DNA of 36,716 bases. Source: an uncultured Clostridia bacterium. Its GTDB lineage: Bacteria; Bacillota; Clostridia; Oscillospirales; Butyricicoccaceae. How positions within the stretch are numbered: the first letter of the stretch is position 1; each line of letters begins with the position of its first letter. The stretch spans positions 1-36,716 of the forward strand of contig CAJUSB010000021.1 of NCBI GenBank assembly GCA_910589115.1, given 5' to 3'. The notes beneath the pieces are model-generated. The model was not told where the DNA came from. It worked only from the letters and a program-made list of their open reading frames with translations, and searched no databases. Shown piece by piece: positions 21,594-29,515 of the stretch. Position numbers and translations under genes: made by a program.

Positions 21594-22733
21594 GTGGAAA
21601 TAACATGTTTCTCTCTTTTGTCTGCGGTGGCATGGTGTACGCTGCTGATTGTGCTTACCTGCTTTTTACAAAAGCAGGGCGGCGGCAGACGGTACGGCAG
21701 CATTTGTATTTTGACAGCGATGTATGCGCTTTGCATTCTTCGCATAATACTGCCGCTGGATTTTACGTTTGCAGTCGTCATACCGGACAGCCGGATATAT
21801 CCTAACATTTATCGTTGGTTAACGGCTGAACGGTTCCATATCGGAGAATATCCTATTGATCTTGTGAAAATCCTACTGTTTATCTGGGCGTTTGGCAGCA
21901 GCATATCGCTTATACGGTATGTGTTCAGCTATCGTGATATTATGCGCTCGGCTACAGTTGGTGCAGTACCGGCTGATGAACGGGTGGAAGCGATCCTGCG
22001 TCAGGTTGCAGCGGAGGAACGGCGGAAACTCAAGGTTTCAACTTATGTACTGCCGAGGATTGAATCGCCATATGGTTTGGGTATATTTCGCCGGATGATC
22101 CTGCTGCCAAATCTGGATTATTCGGATGAAGAGCTTTATTACATCTTGAAGCATGAATATACGCATTTCCTGAGCTATGATATCCTGATGAAGCAAGTTG
22201 TGATGATTTTCTGTATGCTCTTTTGGTGGAATCCGGCTGTGTATCTCCTGAAAAGGGATTTCGATCAGGCGGTTGAAATCAAATGTGATACCTTTGTGAC
22301 AAAGAAAATGTCCAAAGCCGAACGAACAGCGTATTTGAAAGCCATTTTAAGCTCACTGCATAATCAAAAGAGCACGGCGGGTATGCCGTATGTATCGACA
22401 AGTTTGTCGAAAGATGACGAGTTCATCAAAGCGCGTTTTAACGCGGTAATGGGACAGAAGAAGAGTAAGCGGTACTATATTATGAACGCCTGCGTTATAA
22501 TATGTTACACGCTGATTATACTTTTCTCCTATCTGACAATATTGCAACCTCAAATAGCTGCGCCGGATAGCAGTGAACCAAGAGCTGTAGAGTTTGGCTC
22601 CGACAATTCATATATTTTGCACACCAAGGACAACAAATATTGGTTTTTTATTGATGGTATACGACAATGCGAAATAGATGAAGAGGCGGCCGTTTTCTTT
22701 GAGAATAATAACTTCGTAATTATCGAGGAGTGA
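21594..22733 (+). CDS. BlaR1-type M56 membrane metallopeptidase, no penicillin sensor
   Basis: A 379-residue sensor protease of the BlaR1/MecR1 class. Membrane segments are at about 8-25, 38-62, 92-112, 203-218 and 305-325. The zinc motif HEYTH (187-191) lies on the cytoplasmic loop with E228 (AVEIKCD) as likely third ligand. After the last segment only about 55 residues remain, whereas BlaR1 and MecR1 carry a penicillin-binding domain of about 250. Whatever is sensed is thus not a beta-lactam by the classical route. The start is GTG at 21594, nine bases after blaI; no good ribosome-binding site is seen, so coupling to the upstream gene is likely. It overlaps or nearly touches the next gene. 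Confidence 0.85.
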   Translation: MEITCFSLLSAVAWCTLLIVLTCFLQKQGGGRRYGSICILTAMYALCILRIILPLDFTFAVVIPDSRIYPNIYRWLTAERFHIGEYPIDLVKILLFIWAFGSSISLIRYVFSYRDIMRSATVGAVPADERVEAILRQVAAEERRKLKVSTYVLPRIESPYGLGIFRRMILLPNLDYSDEELYYILKHEYTHFLSYDILMKQVVMIFCMLFWWNPAVYLLKRDFDQAVEIKCDTFVTKKMSKAERTAYLKAILSSLHNQKSTAGMPYVSTSLSKDDEFIKARFNAVMGQKKSKRYYIMNACVIICYTLIILFSYLTILQPQIAAPDSSEPRAVEFGSDNSYILHTKDNKYWFFIDGIRQCEIDEEAAVFFENNNFVIIEE

Positions 22734-22738
22734 TTTCG

Positions 22739-22990
22739 TTGTTTAAGCGTTTGAATAAAACAATTTGTATTGTTGCCTTTGCGTTTACTATTTGTATGCA
22801 GACTACAGCACACGCGGCAGTTGGATCAATAATAATTGACAATCCCAGTCCAACATTGAAGAACCAGGAAATCACACCATATGCTGATGTGATAGTTCTA
22901 AAAACGAGACTATTGGACGGAAAAATTCAATATCGCCATTGGAATGAAACTCGCGGTTATTGGGTCGAGCCAGATTGGGTTGATTTGTGA
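22739..22990 (+). CDS. Small exported protein of the BlaI/M56 operon
   Basis: An 83-residue protein with a signal peptide (basic FKRLNK, hydrophobic ICIVAFAFTICMQ, cleavage expected after TAHA) and a mature part of about 60 residues ending in YRHWNETRGYWVEPDWVDL. The TTG at 22739 is preferred because GGAG lies eight bases upstream; GTG at 22730 would overlap the stop of the M56 gene but has the Shine-Dalgarno site too close. Aromatic-rich ends with WNET..YWV.P.W are seen in small secreted clostridial proteins, but no function is known to me. As third gene of the operon it may be the signal, the target or a regulator of the M56 sensor. The next frame stays open to 23101, discussed as a finding. 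Confidence 0.7.
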   Translation: MFKRLNKTICIVAFAFTICMQTTAHAAVGSIIIDNPSPTLKNQEITPYADVIVLKTRLLDGKIQYRHWNETRGYWVEPDWVDL

Positions 22991-23138
22991 TAATTATTGT
23001 GCGTTCAGCGGAACGGTTGATATACGTTCATATCGAACTAAGGGCTCTCCTTTTTATGCACATTGCGTGCGGACTGACAGCAGTGGACTATCAGACTATT
23101 AAGGCAGGTTCAAAAGAACATTTAAGGATTACATAGGG

Positions 23139-23220
23139 AATCCACATAAATTAGAAATCCAGACGCCTTGTTGTCGGAGGGGCGGCATTTCTAATTTATG
23201 TGGATTTTCTATATTTTTGT
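23139..23220 (+). terminator. Long-stem terminator of the BlaI/M56 operon
   Basis: Perfect 20-bp inverted repeat (23139-23158 / 23187-23206) with a 28-nt GC-rich loop, followed by TTCTATATTTTTGT. The length and perfection of the stem also fit a small non-autonomous element. Confidence 0.65.
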
Positions 23221-23231
23221 AAATATGCACC

Positions 23232-23262
23232 GGCCATCTATGAGATGGCCTTATATCTTTTT
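23232..23262 (+). terminator. Second terminator-like hairpin
   Basis: GGCCATC (23232-23238) TATGA GATGGCC (23244-23250), followed by TTATATCTTTTT. Confidence 0.55.
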
Positions 23263-23266
23263 CAAC

Positions 23267-23308
23267 AAATGCCTTTGGGATTGCAAATATACAATCTCAA
23301 AGGCATTT
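23267..23308. repeat. Third hairpin in the 22991-23333 gap
   Basis: 17-bp inverted repeat AAATGCCTTTGGGATTG (23267-23283) / CAATCTCAAAGGCATTT (23292-23308), one wobble, 8-nt loop. It lacks a good T-run on either strand. It lies 25 bp beyond the GNAT gene stop and may end that minus-strand transcript. Confidence 0.55.
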
Positions 23309-23333
23309 ATCCGCATAGAATAGCTATGTTAAT

Positions 23334-23813
23334 TTATAATTCTCGATAATAGGGACAAATGTTTTCATAATGTCCATCTTTCATCCTGAATCCTTTCGGT
23401 ATTGTCCCCAACTGCGTAAAACCTAATCTCTCATACAAATGCCTTGCATGGACATTACTCTCAACAACTGCATTAAACTGAAGCACTCCAAAGCCCAGCC
23501 TTTTCGCATTTAGCAGGCAGTCCTTTACTAATGCTTCTCCGATATGCTTACCTCTGCATTCTGCATCTACTGCATAGCTTGCATTGCAGAGGTGCCCGCA
23601 TCGTCCGACATTGTTAGGATGTAAAATATATAGGCCAACAATTACGCCATTATCTTCTGCAACCCCGCAGTAACTTTGTGACGCGAAAAATTCCATTCCA
23701 CTTGATCTTTCCAGCGCCTCTTCCTGCGGGAATGCAATCCCCTCTTCCACTACCGCATTCCATATTTTTATCATTTCTGTTAAATCTCTTGCTGTATACT
23801 CCCGGATCAACAT
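23334..23813 (-). CDS. GNAT-family N-acetyltransferase
   Basis: A 159-residue single-domain GNAT enzyme that transfers acetyl from acetyl-CoA. The acetyl-CoA loop is seen in YAVDAECRGKHIGEALV (Q/R-x-x-G-x-A type, about 82-98). Motif B is seen in NVHARHLYERLGFTQLGTIP (about 121-140). The substrate is not predictable. The ATG at 23813 follows AAGGAGGG and overlaps the end of the radical SAM gene by seven bases, so translation is probably coupled. Its G+C content is lower than that of its partner, closer to the neighbouring BlaI island. Confidence 0.88.
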   Translation of the reverse strand: MLIREYTARDLTEMIKIWNAVVEEGIAFPQEEALERSSGMEFFASQSYCGVAEDNGVIVGLYILHPNNVGRCGHLCNASYAVDAECRGKHIGEALVKDCLLNAKRLGFGVLQFNAVVESNVHARHLYERLGFTQLGTIPKGFRMKDGHYENICPYYREL

Positions 23814-24790
23814 TTGCCTTTCCCTCCTTCAAACACTGATTTGTCACGATTTGAAATTGCGGGGGCAGGACTGTCCTCCGCTTCCTGCGCAGAAGCGCCA
23901 ACGCCCTCCCCCATAAAAGAGGGAATGAAACTTTCGCTGATGGATTCCCGTTCCTGTACGAACCCTGACAGCCCCAGCGACTGCATCCATTCCACCGCCT
24001 GGCTATATTCTGCGTCGGTAATTTTGTTATCCAATTCCGGATAGCCCCCCATTTCAAAAGGCGTGTATTGCCGCATCAGGCTGACCAGAACGCGCTCCCC
24101 CCAACGTTCTGCAATGGAGCGCAGTACCTGTGCCGTATCCCCGCTAAGGCCCGGCAGCATCAGATGGCGGACGATAACCCCGCGCTGCATCAATCCCGCC
24201 GCATCGAATACCGGTGCGCCTGTCTGCCGTACCATTTCATCAATAGCATCTCGGACGGTTTCCGGGTAGTCGGCAGCATGAGAATACCGCCCGGCGTAAT
24301 AGCTGCTGTAGTATTTGTAATCAGGCAGATAAACATTTATCAGCCCTTCCAGACGGCGGAGCGTCTCCACCGTTTCATAGCCGCTGCTGTTCCATACCAC
24401 CGGAAGGTGCAGCCCCGCCGCCCGCGCAAGGCGCAGTGCCGCCTCGATCTGCGGCGCGTAATGCGTGCCGGTAACCAGGTTCAGATTGTGCGCCCCCTGT
24501 GCTTCCAGTTCAAGAAAAATTTCCGAAAGCCGCTGAATATCCACCGCTTTCCCAACATCTGCCTGACGGCTGATCTGGCGGTTCTGGCAGAATACACACC
24601 CAAGCGCACAATGCGTGAAAAACACCGCACCGGAACCCCGCGTCCCGGATAACGGCGGTTCCTCCCATAAGTGCAGCGCCGCCCGCGCTGCCCAGACTGT
24701 GCCGTCTGCACCGCACCGCCCGCGCAGGCCCGCCGTTCTGTCCACACCGCAGGACCGCGGACAAAGTTTGCAGTTTTTCAGCCGTTCCAT
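23807..24790 (-). CDS. PflX-like radical SAM protein
   Basis: A 327-residue radical SAM protein of the COG1313/PflX branch, related to pyruvate-formate-lyase activating enzymes. The N-terminal CKLCPRSCGVDR motif and a further cysteine (GRCGADG) are typical. The iron-sulphur triad is C61-ALG-C65-VF-C68, a canonical CxxxCxxC. Later conserved blocks are WNSSGYE, YLPDYKYY, VRHLMLPG and SLMRQYTP. The substrate of this family is not established. The tail from about 285 is variable (EAEDSPAPAISNRDKS). The ATG at 24790 follows GGAGG by six bases; the open frame further upstream overlaps the 40-aa gene in another frame. It is preceded by that gene and overlaps the GNAT gene. Confidence 0.88.
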   Translation of the reverse strand: MERLKNCKLCPRSCGVDRTAGLRGRCGADGTVWAARAALHLWEEPPLSGTRGSGAVFFTHCALGCVFCQNRQISRQADVGKAVDIQRLSEIFLELEAQGAHNLNLVTGTHYAPQIEAALRLARAAGLHLPVVWNSSGYETVETLRRLEGLINVYLPDYKYYSSYYAGRYSHAADYPETVRDAIDEMVRQTGAPVFDAAGLMQRGVIVRHLMLPGLSGDTAQVLRSIAERWGERVLVSLMRQYTPFEMGGYPELDNKITDAEYSQAVEWMQSLGLSGFVQERESISESFIPSFMGEGVGASAQEAEDSPAPAISNRDKSVFEGGKGKC

Positions 24791-24818
24791 GCCGTTCCTC
24801 CCTTTGGAGCAGGCTTCC

Positions 24819-24941
24819 TTATGCAGCCATTTCGGCAATCTCTTCGCGAGCCTCACTCTCAGTATCCGCAGAGAAGCAAAAAATCCCTGCCGCATCGTAA
24901 ACCTCTACATGACCTCTGACATAACGAATCGTGTACTCCAT
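24819..24941 (-). CDS. 40-aa conserved-looking small protein
   Basis: A short gene: ATG at 24941 with AAAGGAG ten bases upstream and TAA at 24819. The product of 40 residues reads MEYTIRYVRGHVEVYDAAG, then FCFSADTESEAREEIAEMAA. The pattern is a beta-hairpin-like first half and an acidic helix at the C-terminus, with no signal or membrane segment. It lies 28 bp before the radical SAM gene and 85 bp after the WYL regulator gene, all on one strand. Function unknown. The good ribosome-binding site and the balanced composition argue that it is translated. Confidence 0.65.
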   Translation of the reverse strand: MEYTIRYVRGHVEVYDAAGIFCFSADTESEAREEIAEMAA

Positions 24942-25026
24942 TTTTGCATTCTCCTTTCTGCTGATACTTATATCATACAAAAAAGAGTGTCCCATTTTCA
25001 GGACTTCAACGGGATTTCGTCATTTT

Positions 25027-26016
25027 TCACAAAAATTTTTTCAGCAGTTGTTGAAATTCTCCCACTACCTCCGGCGGTCCGGCAATCTGCACGGCCCCGC
25101 CCAGCCCGAACACCCAAGCATAAAACTGCGGGCTGACCGCTACATTCACCCCCGCATAAAAATGCGCTTCATCACACGGCGCCAGCAGCAATTCATCCCC
25201 GAAACGGTCATGCAGTACCCCGATAAACCGGTTTTCGCACCGCAGGCGGACCCACTGGTCATGTCCGTGGAACATGCCGAACGTCTTTCGCGCATATACC
25301 GCAAGGTCGAAATTTTCAAAGAATTCCCCGCCCTCCCGCGGCTGTTCAGTCACCCGCAGGCAATCCATTTTATCCACCCGGTAATGTTTGCTGATCCCGG
25401 CTTCTTTGTCATAGCCAATCATATAATAGTTTTCATGATCCCACATCAGCGCCCATGGGCTGATGTGATACATTTTCCCTCCGTGCCGGTACCGCTTGAC
25501 CACATGCCGGTGGGAATTCAAATCAACACACCACTCAAAATATCGGAAAGATACCTGTTTTTCGTCATTGATTGCGCTATGCAGCGTATCTATATTGCGG
25601 TATATATTTTCGTTGACCGTCTTTGCACGCCCTAACACATAGACCTGACGCTGGAGCTGGTACGCCTGCGGGTTGCTGGCCAGTGCTTCCACTTTATGGA
25701 TCAGCTCCTGCGATTTCCGCTGGGTGATGAAGCGCGAGGACTGCACCGCATCCACCAGTAATTTAAGTTCCGCCAGCGAAAAATCCCGATTCGCCAGATA
25801 GTAGCCGCCCCGCCGTCCGCGCTGCCGCACATCCATCCCATACTCGCGGAGTACCTGCAAATCGTTGTAAATCCCCTTGCGTTCAGCACTGACCCCCAGT
25901 TCCTTCAACGCATACAGAATGTCATCCATTGTCAAAATATGCGATTCATCTGTGTGTTTCAGCAGCAGACTTCGCAGATACAGCAGCTTGATCTTCTGCC
26001 CTGTTTGTTTGGCCAT
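25027..26016 (-). CDS. WYL-domain transcriptional regulator
   Basis: A 329-residue DeoR/YafY-type regulator: an N-terminal winged helix (about 1-75, with LTMDDILYALKELGVSAERKGIYNDLQVLREYG as the helix-turn-helix region), a linker helix, and a WYL domain at about 145-225 (SPWALMWDHENYYMIGYDKEAG..KHYRVDKM). A C-terminal WCX-like extension follows to 329. The canonical W-Y-L triplet reads as YYMIGYD here. WYL domains are thought to bind nucleic acid or small ligands. The ATG at 26016 follows GGAGG. The promoter at 26054-26082 drives it leftwards, and the 40-aa gene, radical SAM and GNAT genes follow in the same direction. Confidence 0.9.
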   Translation of the reverse strand: MAKQTGQKIKLLYLRSLLLKHTDESHILTMDDILYALKELGVSAERKGIYNDLQVLREYGMDVRQRGRRGGYYLANRDFSLAELKLLVDAVQSSRFITQRKSQELIHKVEALASNPQAYQLQRQVYVLGRAKTVNENIYRNIDTLHSAINDEKQVSFRYFEWCVDLNSHRHVVKRYRHGGKMYHISPWALMWDHENYYMIGYDKEAGISKHYRVDKMDCLRVTEQPREGGEFFENFDLAVYARKTFGMFHGHDQWVRLRCENRFIGVLHDRFGDELLLAPCDEAHFYAGVNVAVSPQFYAWVFGLGGAVQIAGPPEVVGEFQQLLKKFL

Positions 26017-26053
26017 ACGGCTCGCCTCCGTCAGATTTTCTCATCTTTTCTTT

Positions 26054-26082
26054 ATCATACCATTTCCGGCTGCTTTTTGCAA
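26054..26082 (-). promoter_or_regulatory. Promoter of the WYL regulator gene
   Basis: TTGCAA (26082-26077), 17 bp, TATGAT (26059-26054) on the minus strand, 38 bp before the start codon. Confidence 0.72.
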
Positions 26083-26166
26083 CTATCCGATTCAAAAATC
26101 CCACTATATCGGCTGAAATGATATGAATTTTCTGTCGTTTCCCGGTGTGATTTCTATCCTCGCCCA

Positions 26167-26196
26167 TTGACGCGCCGGGGATGAATGCGGTATAAT
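26167..26196 (+). promoter_or_regulatory. Promoter of the Xer-type recombinase gene
   Basis: TTGACG (26167-26172), 18 bp, TATAAT (26191-26196). It is divergent from the WYL promoter, with about 85 bp between the two -35 boxes. Confidence 0.72.
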
Positions 26197-26230
26197 AGAA
26201 CCGTTCGATAAACAGCTGGAGGATATGCCA

Positions 26231-27274
26231 ATGAAGCCCGATTCTGTCAATCATTATGCGGCGGGTGCGCCGCCGCTTCTGCGTGATTTCCTGAACTATA
26301 TGTTGACCATCCGCGGCCGGTCGGCAAAGACGACGCATGAATATTTCCTTGACCTGCGGACGTTCTTCCGCTACCTCAAGCAGGAAAAAGGGCTTGTCCC
26401 GCCTGCGCTGCCGTTTGACCAGATAGAGATAGAAGATATTGACCTTGCTTTTATCCGGGATATTACTTTATCCGACACCTATGATTATTTAGCTTTTATG
26501 GCACAGGAGCGCCCCCGTCAGGCCAACAGCCCGGCGACCGGCTTCGGCATCAGTGCGGCATCACGCGCACGGAAGATTGCAGCACTTCGCTCATTCTTCA
26601 AATATTTGACCGATAAAGCCGGTCTTTTGGAATACAACCCCATTTCCAATCTCGAATCCCCCAAGGTGCGCAAACCGCTGCCGCGCTACCTGACCGCAGA
26701 GGACAGTATGCAGCTGCTGGAGAGTGTCGAGGGGCCTTTCGCGGAGCGGGATTACTGCATCCTCACGCTGTTCCTCAACTGTGGTATGCGTGTGTCTGAA
26801 CTGGCCGGGCTCAACCTGGGGGATTTCCAGGGTGATAGCGTGCGCGTACTGGGCAAGGGCGGTAAGGAACGCGTACTATACTTAAATGACGCCTGCAAAG
26901 CGGCCCTTGAAGCCTATCTGCCGACGCGTATCAAGCCGCATGACCGGGACCGGACAGCCCTTTTTGTCAGCCGTAACCGCAACCGGATCAGCGTGCAAAC
27001 GGTCAAATGGCTGGTGAAAAAGCATGTCCGTGAGGCCGGTCTGGATGCACAAAAAATGTCGCCGCATAAGCTGCGGCACACTGCGGCAACGTTAATGTAT
27101 CAGAATGGGGTCGATATCCGTTCCCTGCAAACCATTCTGGGGCATGAGAATCTGGATACGACCATGATTTACACCCATATTGAGGACGCGAGCCTGCGGG
27201 AAGCAACCACAAAAAACCCGCTTTCCGCCGTACAGCCAAAGGTGCGGAAAAAGGCTGTGCCGGAAAAAGAATAG
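26231..27274 (+). CDS. Tyrosine recombinase XerC/XerD-like
   Basis: A 347-residue tyrosine recombinase with a core-binding domain (about 15-130) and catalytic domain (about 150-325). The catalytic residues are R187 (CGMRVSELAGLN), K209 (VLGKGGKER), H279 and R282 (PHKLRHTAATL), H305 (LGHENL) and Y314 (TMIYTHI). The long N-terminal domain with inserts and the MRVSELAGLN..DF pattern fit the XerC-like group that resolves chromosome dimers. The second of two close ATGs (26231) is chosen because GGAGG lies at proper distance. A dif site was not recognised nearby and no inverted repeats flank it, unlike the recombinase at 269-1174. Confidence 0.88.
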   Translation: MKPDSVNHYAAGAPPLLRDFLNYMLTIRGRSAKTTHEYFLDLRTFFRYLKQEKGLVPPALPFDQIEIEDIDLAFIRDITLSDTYDYLAFMAQERPRQANSPATGFGISAASRARKIAALRSFFKYLTDKAGLLEYNPISNLESPKVRKPLPRYLTAEDSMQLLESVEGPFAERDYCILTLFLNCGMRVSELAGLNLGDFQGDSVRVLGKGGKERVLYLNDACKAALEAYLPTRIKPHDRDRTALFVSRNRNRISVQTVKWLVKKHVREAGLDAQKMSPHKLRHTAATLMYQNGVDIRSLQTILGHENLDTTMIYTHIEDASLREATTKNPLSAVQPKVRKKAVPEKE

Positions 27275-27336
27275 CCCCCTGCCCAACCGGCTGGACGGCA
27301 GCCGGAAAGCAGGGTATCCTGCTCTGAAAATGGGGC

Positions 27337-27365
27337 TTGACCAAAGCTATTTCTGGTGATAAAGT
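27337..27365 (+). promoter_or_regulatory. Candidate promoter of the chemoreceptor gene
   Basis: TTGACC (27337-27342), 17 bp, TAAAGT (27360-27365). No sigma-28 flagellar promoter was recognised in 27275-27468. Confidence 0.4.
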
Positions 27366-27477
27366 AATAGTATAACACACACCCCATAAAAAGGGGATTT
27401 GAATTCATCCCGCGCTTCCAATATTTCCTTTTTATGTTAATTATAGATGATCTTTAGAATAAGGATGGGTGATTACG

Positions 27478-29238
27478 TTGATCAAAAAGAAAAAGTCTAT
27501 CCGCAAGCAGATCATGGCCGGTTACAGCCGCATCATCCTGGTCGTGTTCCTGCTGGTAGTGCTTTTGCTTGCTTCGCTGTTCCAAATCCGGCAGGATTAC
27601 CTTGCCGTATCCCGCAATCAAAGCAACCAGGCCAGCACGCAGACCGCCTTGGCTAAGCACTATCAATGGCTGGAAATGCTCAGCCAGAGCATACAGGAGG
27701 GCATCCCTTTCCAGGGCAGCCTGGATTCGTCTACCTGTCTGCTGGGCAAATGGATTTCCGGGCTGAATGCGGAAGACTTGGCCGATCCGACGATTTCGTC
27801 GACGCTGCAGAGCATTCAGCAGCCGCATAATAAAATGCATCAGCTTGCGTCAGAAATCCTGACATCCGCTGAAAAGAACCGTGGCGCTGCATACGACCGC
27901 TATCTGGAAGAAGTAAAGCCGCTGACCGATCAGGTCATTGCCGGGCTGGACACCATTACCAGCCAGTATGAGGCGATTGCAGTCGAGAAATCCGAAAAGC
28001 TGGATTTGCTGATGCTGGTTATGCTGATCGTCTGCATTGCCGGTACGCTTGTCGGTTTTGGCACAGCCGTATACTATGGCAACCGATCTGCTAAGCAGAT
28101 TTCCGGCCCCATTATGGCGGTGGCGCAGTGGTCGGAGCGGCTTTCCATGGGCGCCGCCGATATTGAGTTCAACCCGAAAATGCTGCGGGGCAATGAAGAT
28201 AATGAAATCGGCTCCATGATCCACTCGTTCCAAAAGATGGTAAGCAGTATTCAGGAAAATGTCCGCGTTGTCCAGCGTCTGGCGGAACGGGATATGACCG
28301 TGTTTGTCAACATCCGCTCCGATGAGGACTCTTTGGGCCGTAACCTGTATCATCTGGTACAGTCAAACGACTTTATGCTTGCCAAGATCATTAAAATTGG
28401 GTTATCCGTTGCGGAAAGCTCCCGACAGATTGCCGATGCCAGCCAGGTACTGGCTGATACAGCAATGCAGCAGACCGCTGCTGTGCGGGAAGTGAATGTT
28501 GCTATGGAGGACACGCGGGTACTTGTCCGCCAGAATGCGGAGAAAATGAAAAATGCGCTGCACATCTCCCAGTCCATCCGCCAGGATGTGCAGGACAGCA
28601 ATGAGAAGATGGCGCTGTTGGTTGAGGCCGTGGAAAAGATTACCGATTCTTCCCATAAGATTGCCAATGTCATTAAACTGATTGACGACATTGCATTCCA
28701 GACCAACATCCTTGCGCTGAATGCCGCTGTTGAGGCCGCACGCGCCGGGGAAGCAGGTAAGGGCTTCGCCGTAGTCGCGGACGAAGTGCGCAGGCTGGCA
28801 CTGAAAAGCGCCGAGGCCGCCAATGACAGCAAGCAGCTGATTGAGGAAACCATTTTTGCAACAGAGGACGGCGGCAGGACCAGTACGGAGGCCTTTGAGA
28901 CCTTCCAGCATATTGTCACCGATCTGGATAAGATCACGGATATTGTTTCACATATGGATGATTCTTCTTCCAAGCAGGAGGCTGCAATCTCCAATATCCA
29001 TGAACAAATCGAACTGATCCAGCACTCTATTACATCCAACGCAGCCGTCAGCGAAGAGGCTGTGGCAACGAGCCACGAGATGCGGGACGACGCACATCTG
29101 CTCGAGGAAGAAATGAACCAGTTCAACCTCCGCCAGCGCCAGATCGGCCAGCCCTACATCCCGCCTGAAAAGGAAAACGACCCGGAATTCATCCGGGAAG
29201 CAAAGGAAAATTATCAGAAATCCTTGCAGAAATCATAA
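27478..29238 (+). CDS. Methyl-accepting chemotaxis protein with extracytoplasmic CZB-like motif
   Basis: A 586-residue transmembrane chemoreceptor: TM1 about 17-36, an extracytoplasmic helical domain 37-173, TM2 about 176-200, a HAMP region about 202-255, and the signalling domain with the hairpin tip IDDIAFQTNILALNAAVEAARAGEAGKGFAVVADEVRRLA. In the outer domain H61, C87-LLGKW, H117 and H121 reproduce the chemoreceptor zinc-binding (CZB) pattern H-n-CxxGKW-n-HxxxH. Known CZB domains are mostly cytoplasmic. A TTG start at 27478 fits the GGTGAT Shine-Dalgarno site; GTG at 27469 is the alternative. No che or fli genes are present. A strong terminator follows, so it is monocistronic. Confidence 0.9.
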   Translation: MIKKKKSIRKQIMAGYSRIILVVFLLVVLLLASLFQIRQDYLAVSRNQSNQASTQTALAKHYQWLEMLSQSIQEGIPFQGSLDSSTCLLGKWISGLNAEDLADPTISSTLQSIQQPHNKMHQLASEILTSAEKNRGAAYDRYLEEVKPLTDQVIAGLDTITSQYEAIAVEKSEKLDLLMLVMLIVCIAGTLVGFGTAVYYGNRSAKQISGPIMAVAQWSERLSMGAADIEFNPKMLRGNEDNEIGSMIHSFQKMVSSIQENVRVVQRLAERDMTVFVNIRSDEDSLGRNLYHLVQSNDFMLAKIIKIGLSVAESSRQIADASQVLADTAMQQTAAVREVNVAMEDTRVLVRQNAEKMKNALHISQSIRQDVQDSNEKMALLVEAVEKITDSSHKIANVIKLIDDIAFQTNILALNAAVEAARAGEAGKGFAVVADEVRRLALKSAEAANDSKQLIEETIFATEDGGRTSTEAFETFQHIVTDLDKITDIVSHMDDSSSKQEAAISNIHEQIELIQHSITSNAAVSEEAVATSHEMRDDAHLLEEEMNQFNLRQRQIGQPYIPPEKENDPEFIREAKENYQKSLQKS

Positions 29239-29247
29239 GCAATCCCA

Positions 29248-29287
29248 ACAGGGCCGCCCCACCAGCTGGGGCGGCCCTGTTTCTTTT
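29248..29287 (+). terminator. Terminator of the chemoreceptor gene
   Basis: Perfect 13-bp stem ACAGGGCCGCCCC (29248-29260) / GGGGCGGCCCTGT (29268-29280), 7-nt loop, then TTCTTTT. Confidence 0.93.
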
Positions 29288-29318
29288 GGTGCGCCGCGCA
29301 GAAGGATTTTCCCCTTCG

Positions 29319-29402
29319 TCCCGCCCGCAGGCGATGAAAGGGTGTCCAGAGGGACAAGTCCCTCTGGCGCCGTCTGCGCAAGACCGCCCGCCGCGCAGGC
29401 GA
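29319..29402 (+). repeat. Family A repeat copy A6
   Basis: Plus-oriented full copy with the stem CCAGAGGGAC-AA-GTCCCTCTGG, between the chemoreceptor terminator and the two-component promoter. Confidence 0.85.
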
Positions 29403-29443
29403 AAGTAAACGGCAGTCTCCAGCGTTCACGAGTCCATTTATTC

Positions 29444-29472
29444 TTGCTATCTGAAAGGAACAGTGCTATAAT
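29444..29472 (+). promoter_or_regulatory. Promoter of the two-component system
   Basis: TTGCTA (29444-29449), 17 bp, TATAAT (29467-29472). The start near 29479 gives a leader of about 38 nt. Confidence 0.65.
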
Positions 29473-29515
29473 AAGTCGAAAAACAAAATGACTACAGAAA
29501 GAGTTTTATAATCAT

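Noticed and set aside
26100..26230. A second invertible switch at the Xer-type recombinase
   Set aside because: No inverted repeats like those at 29-195 were seen on either side of this gene.
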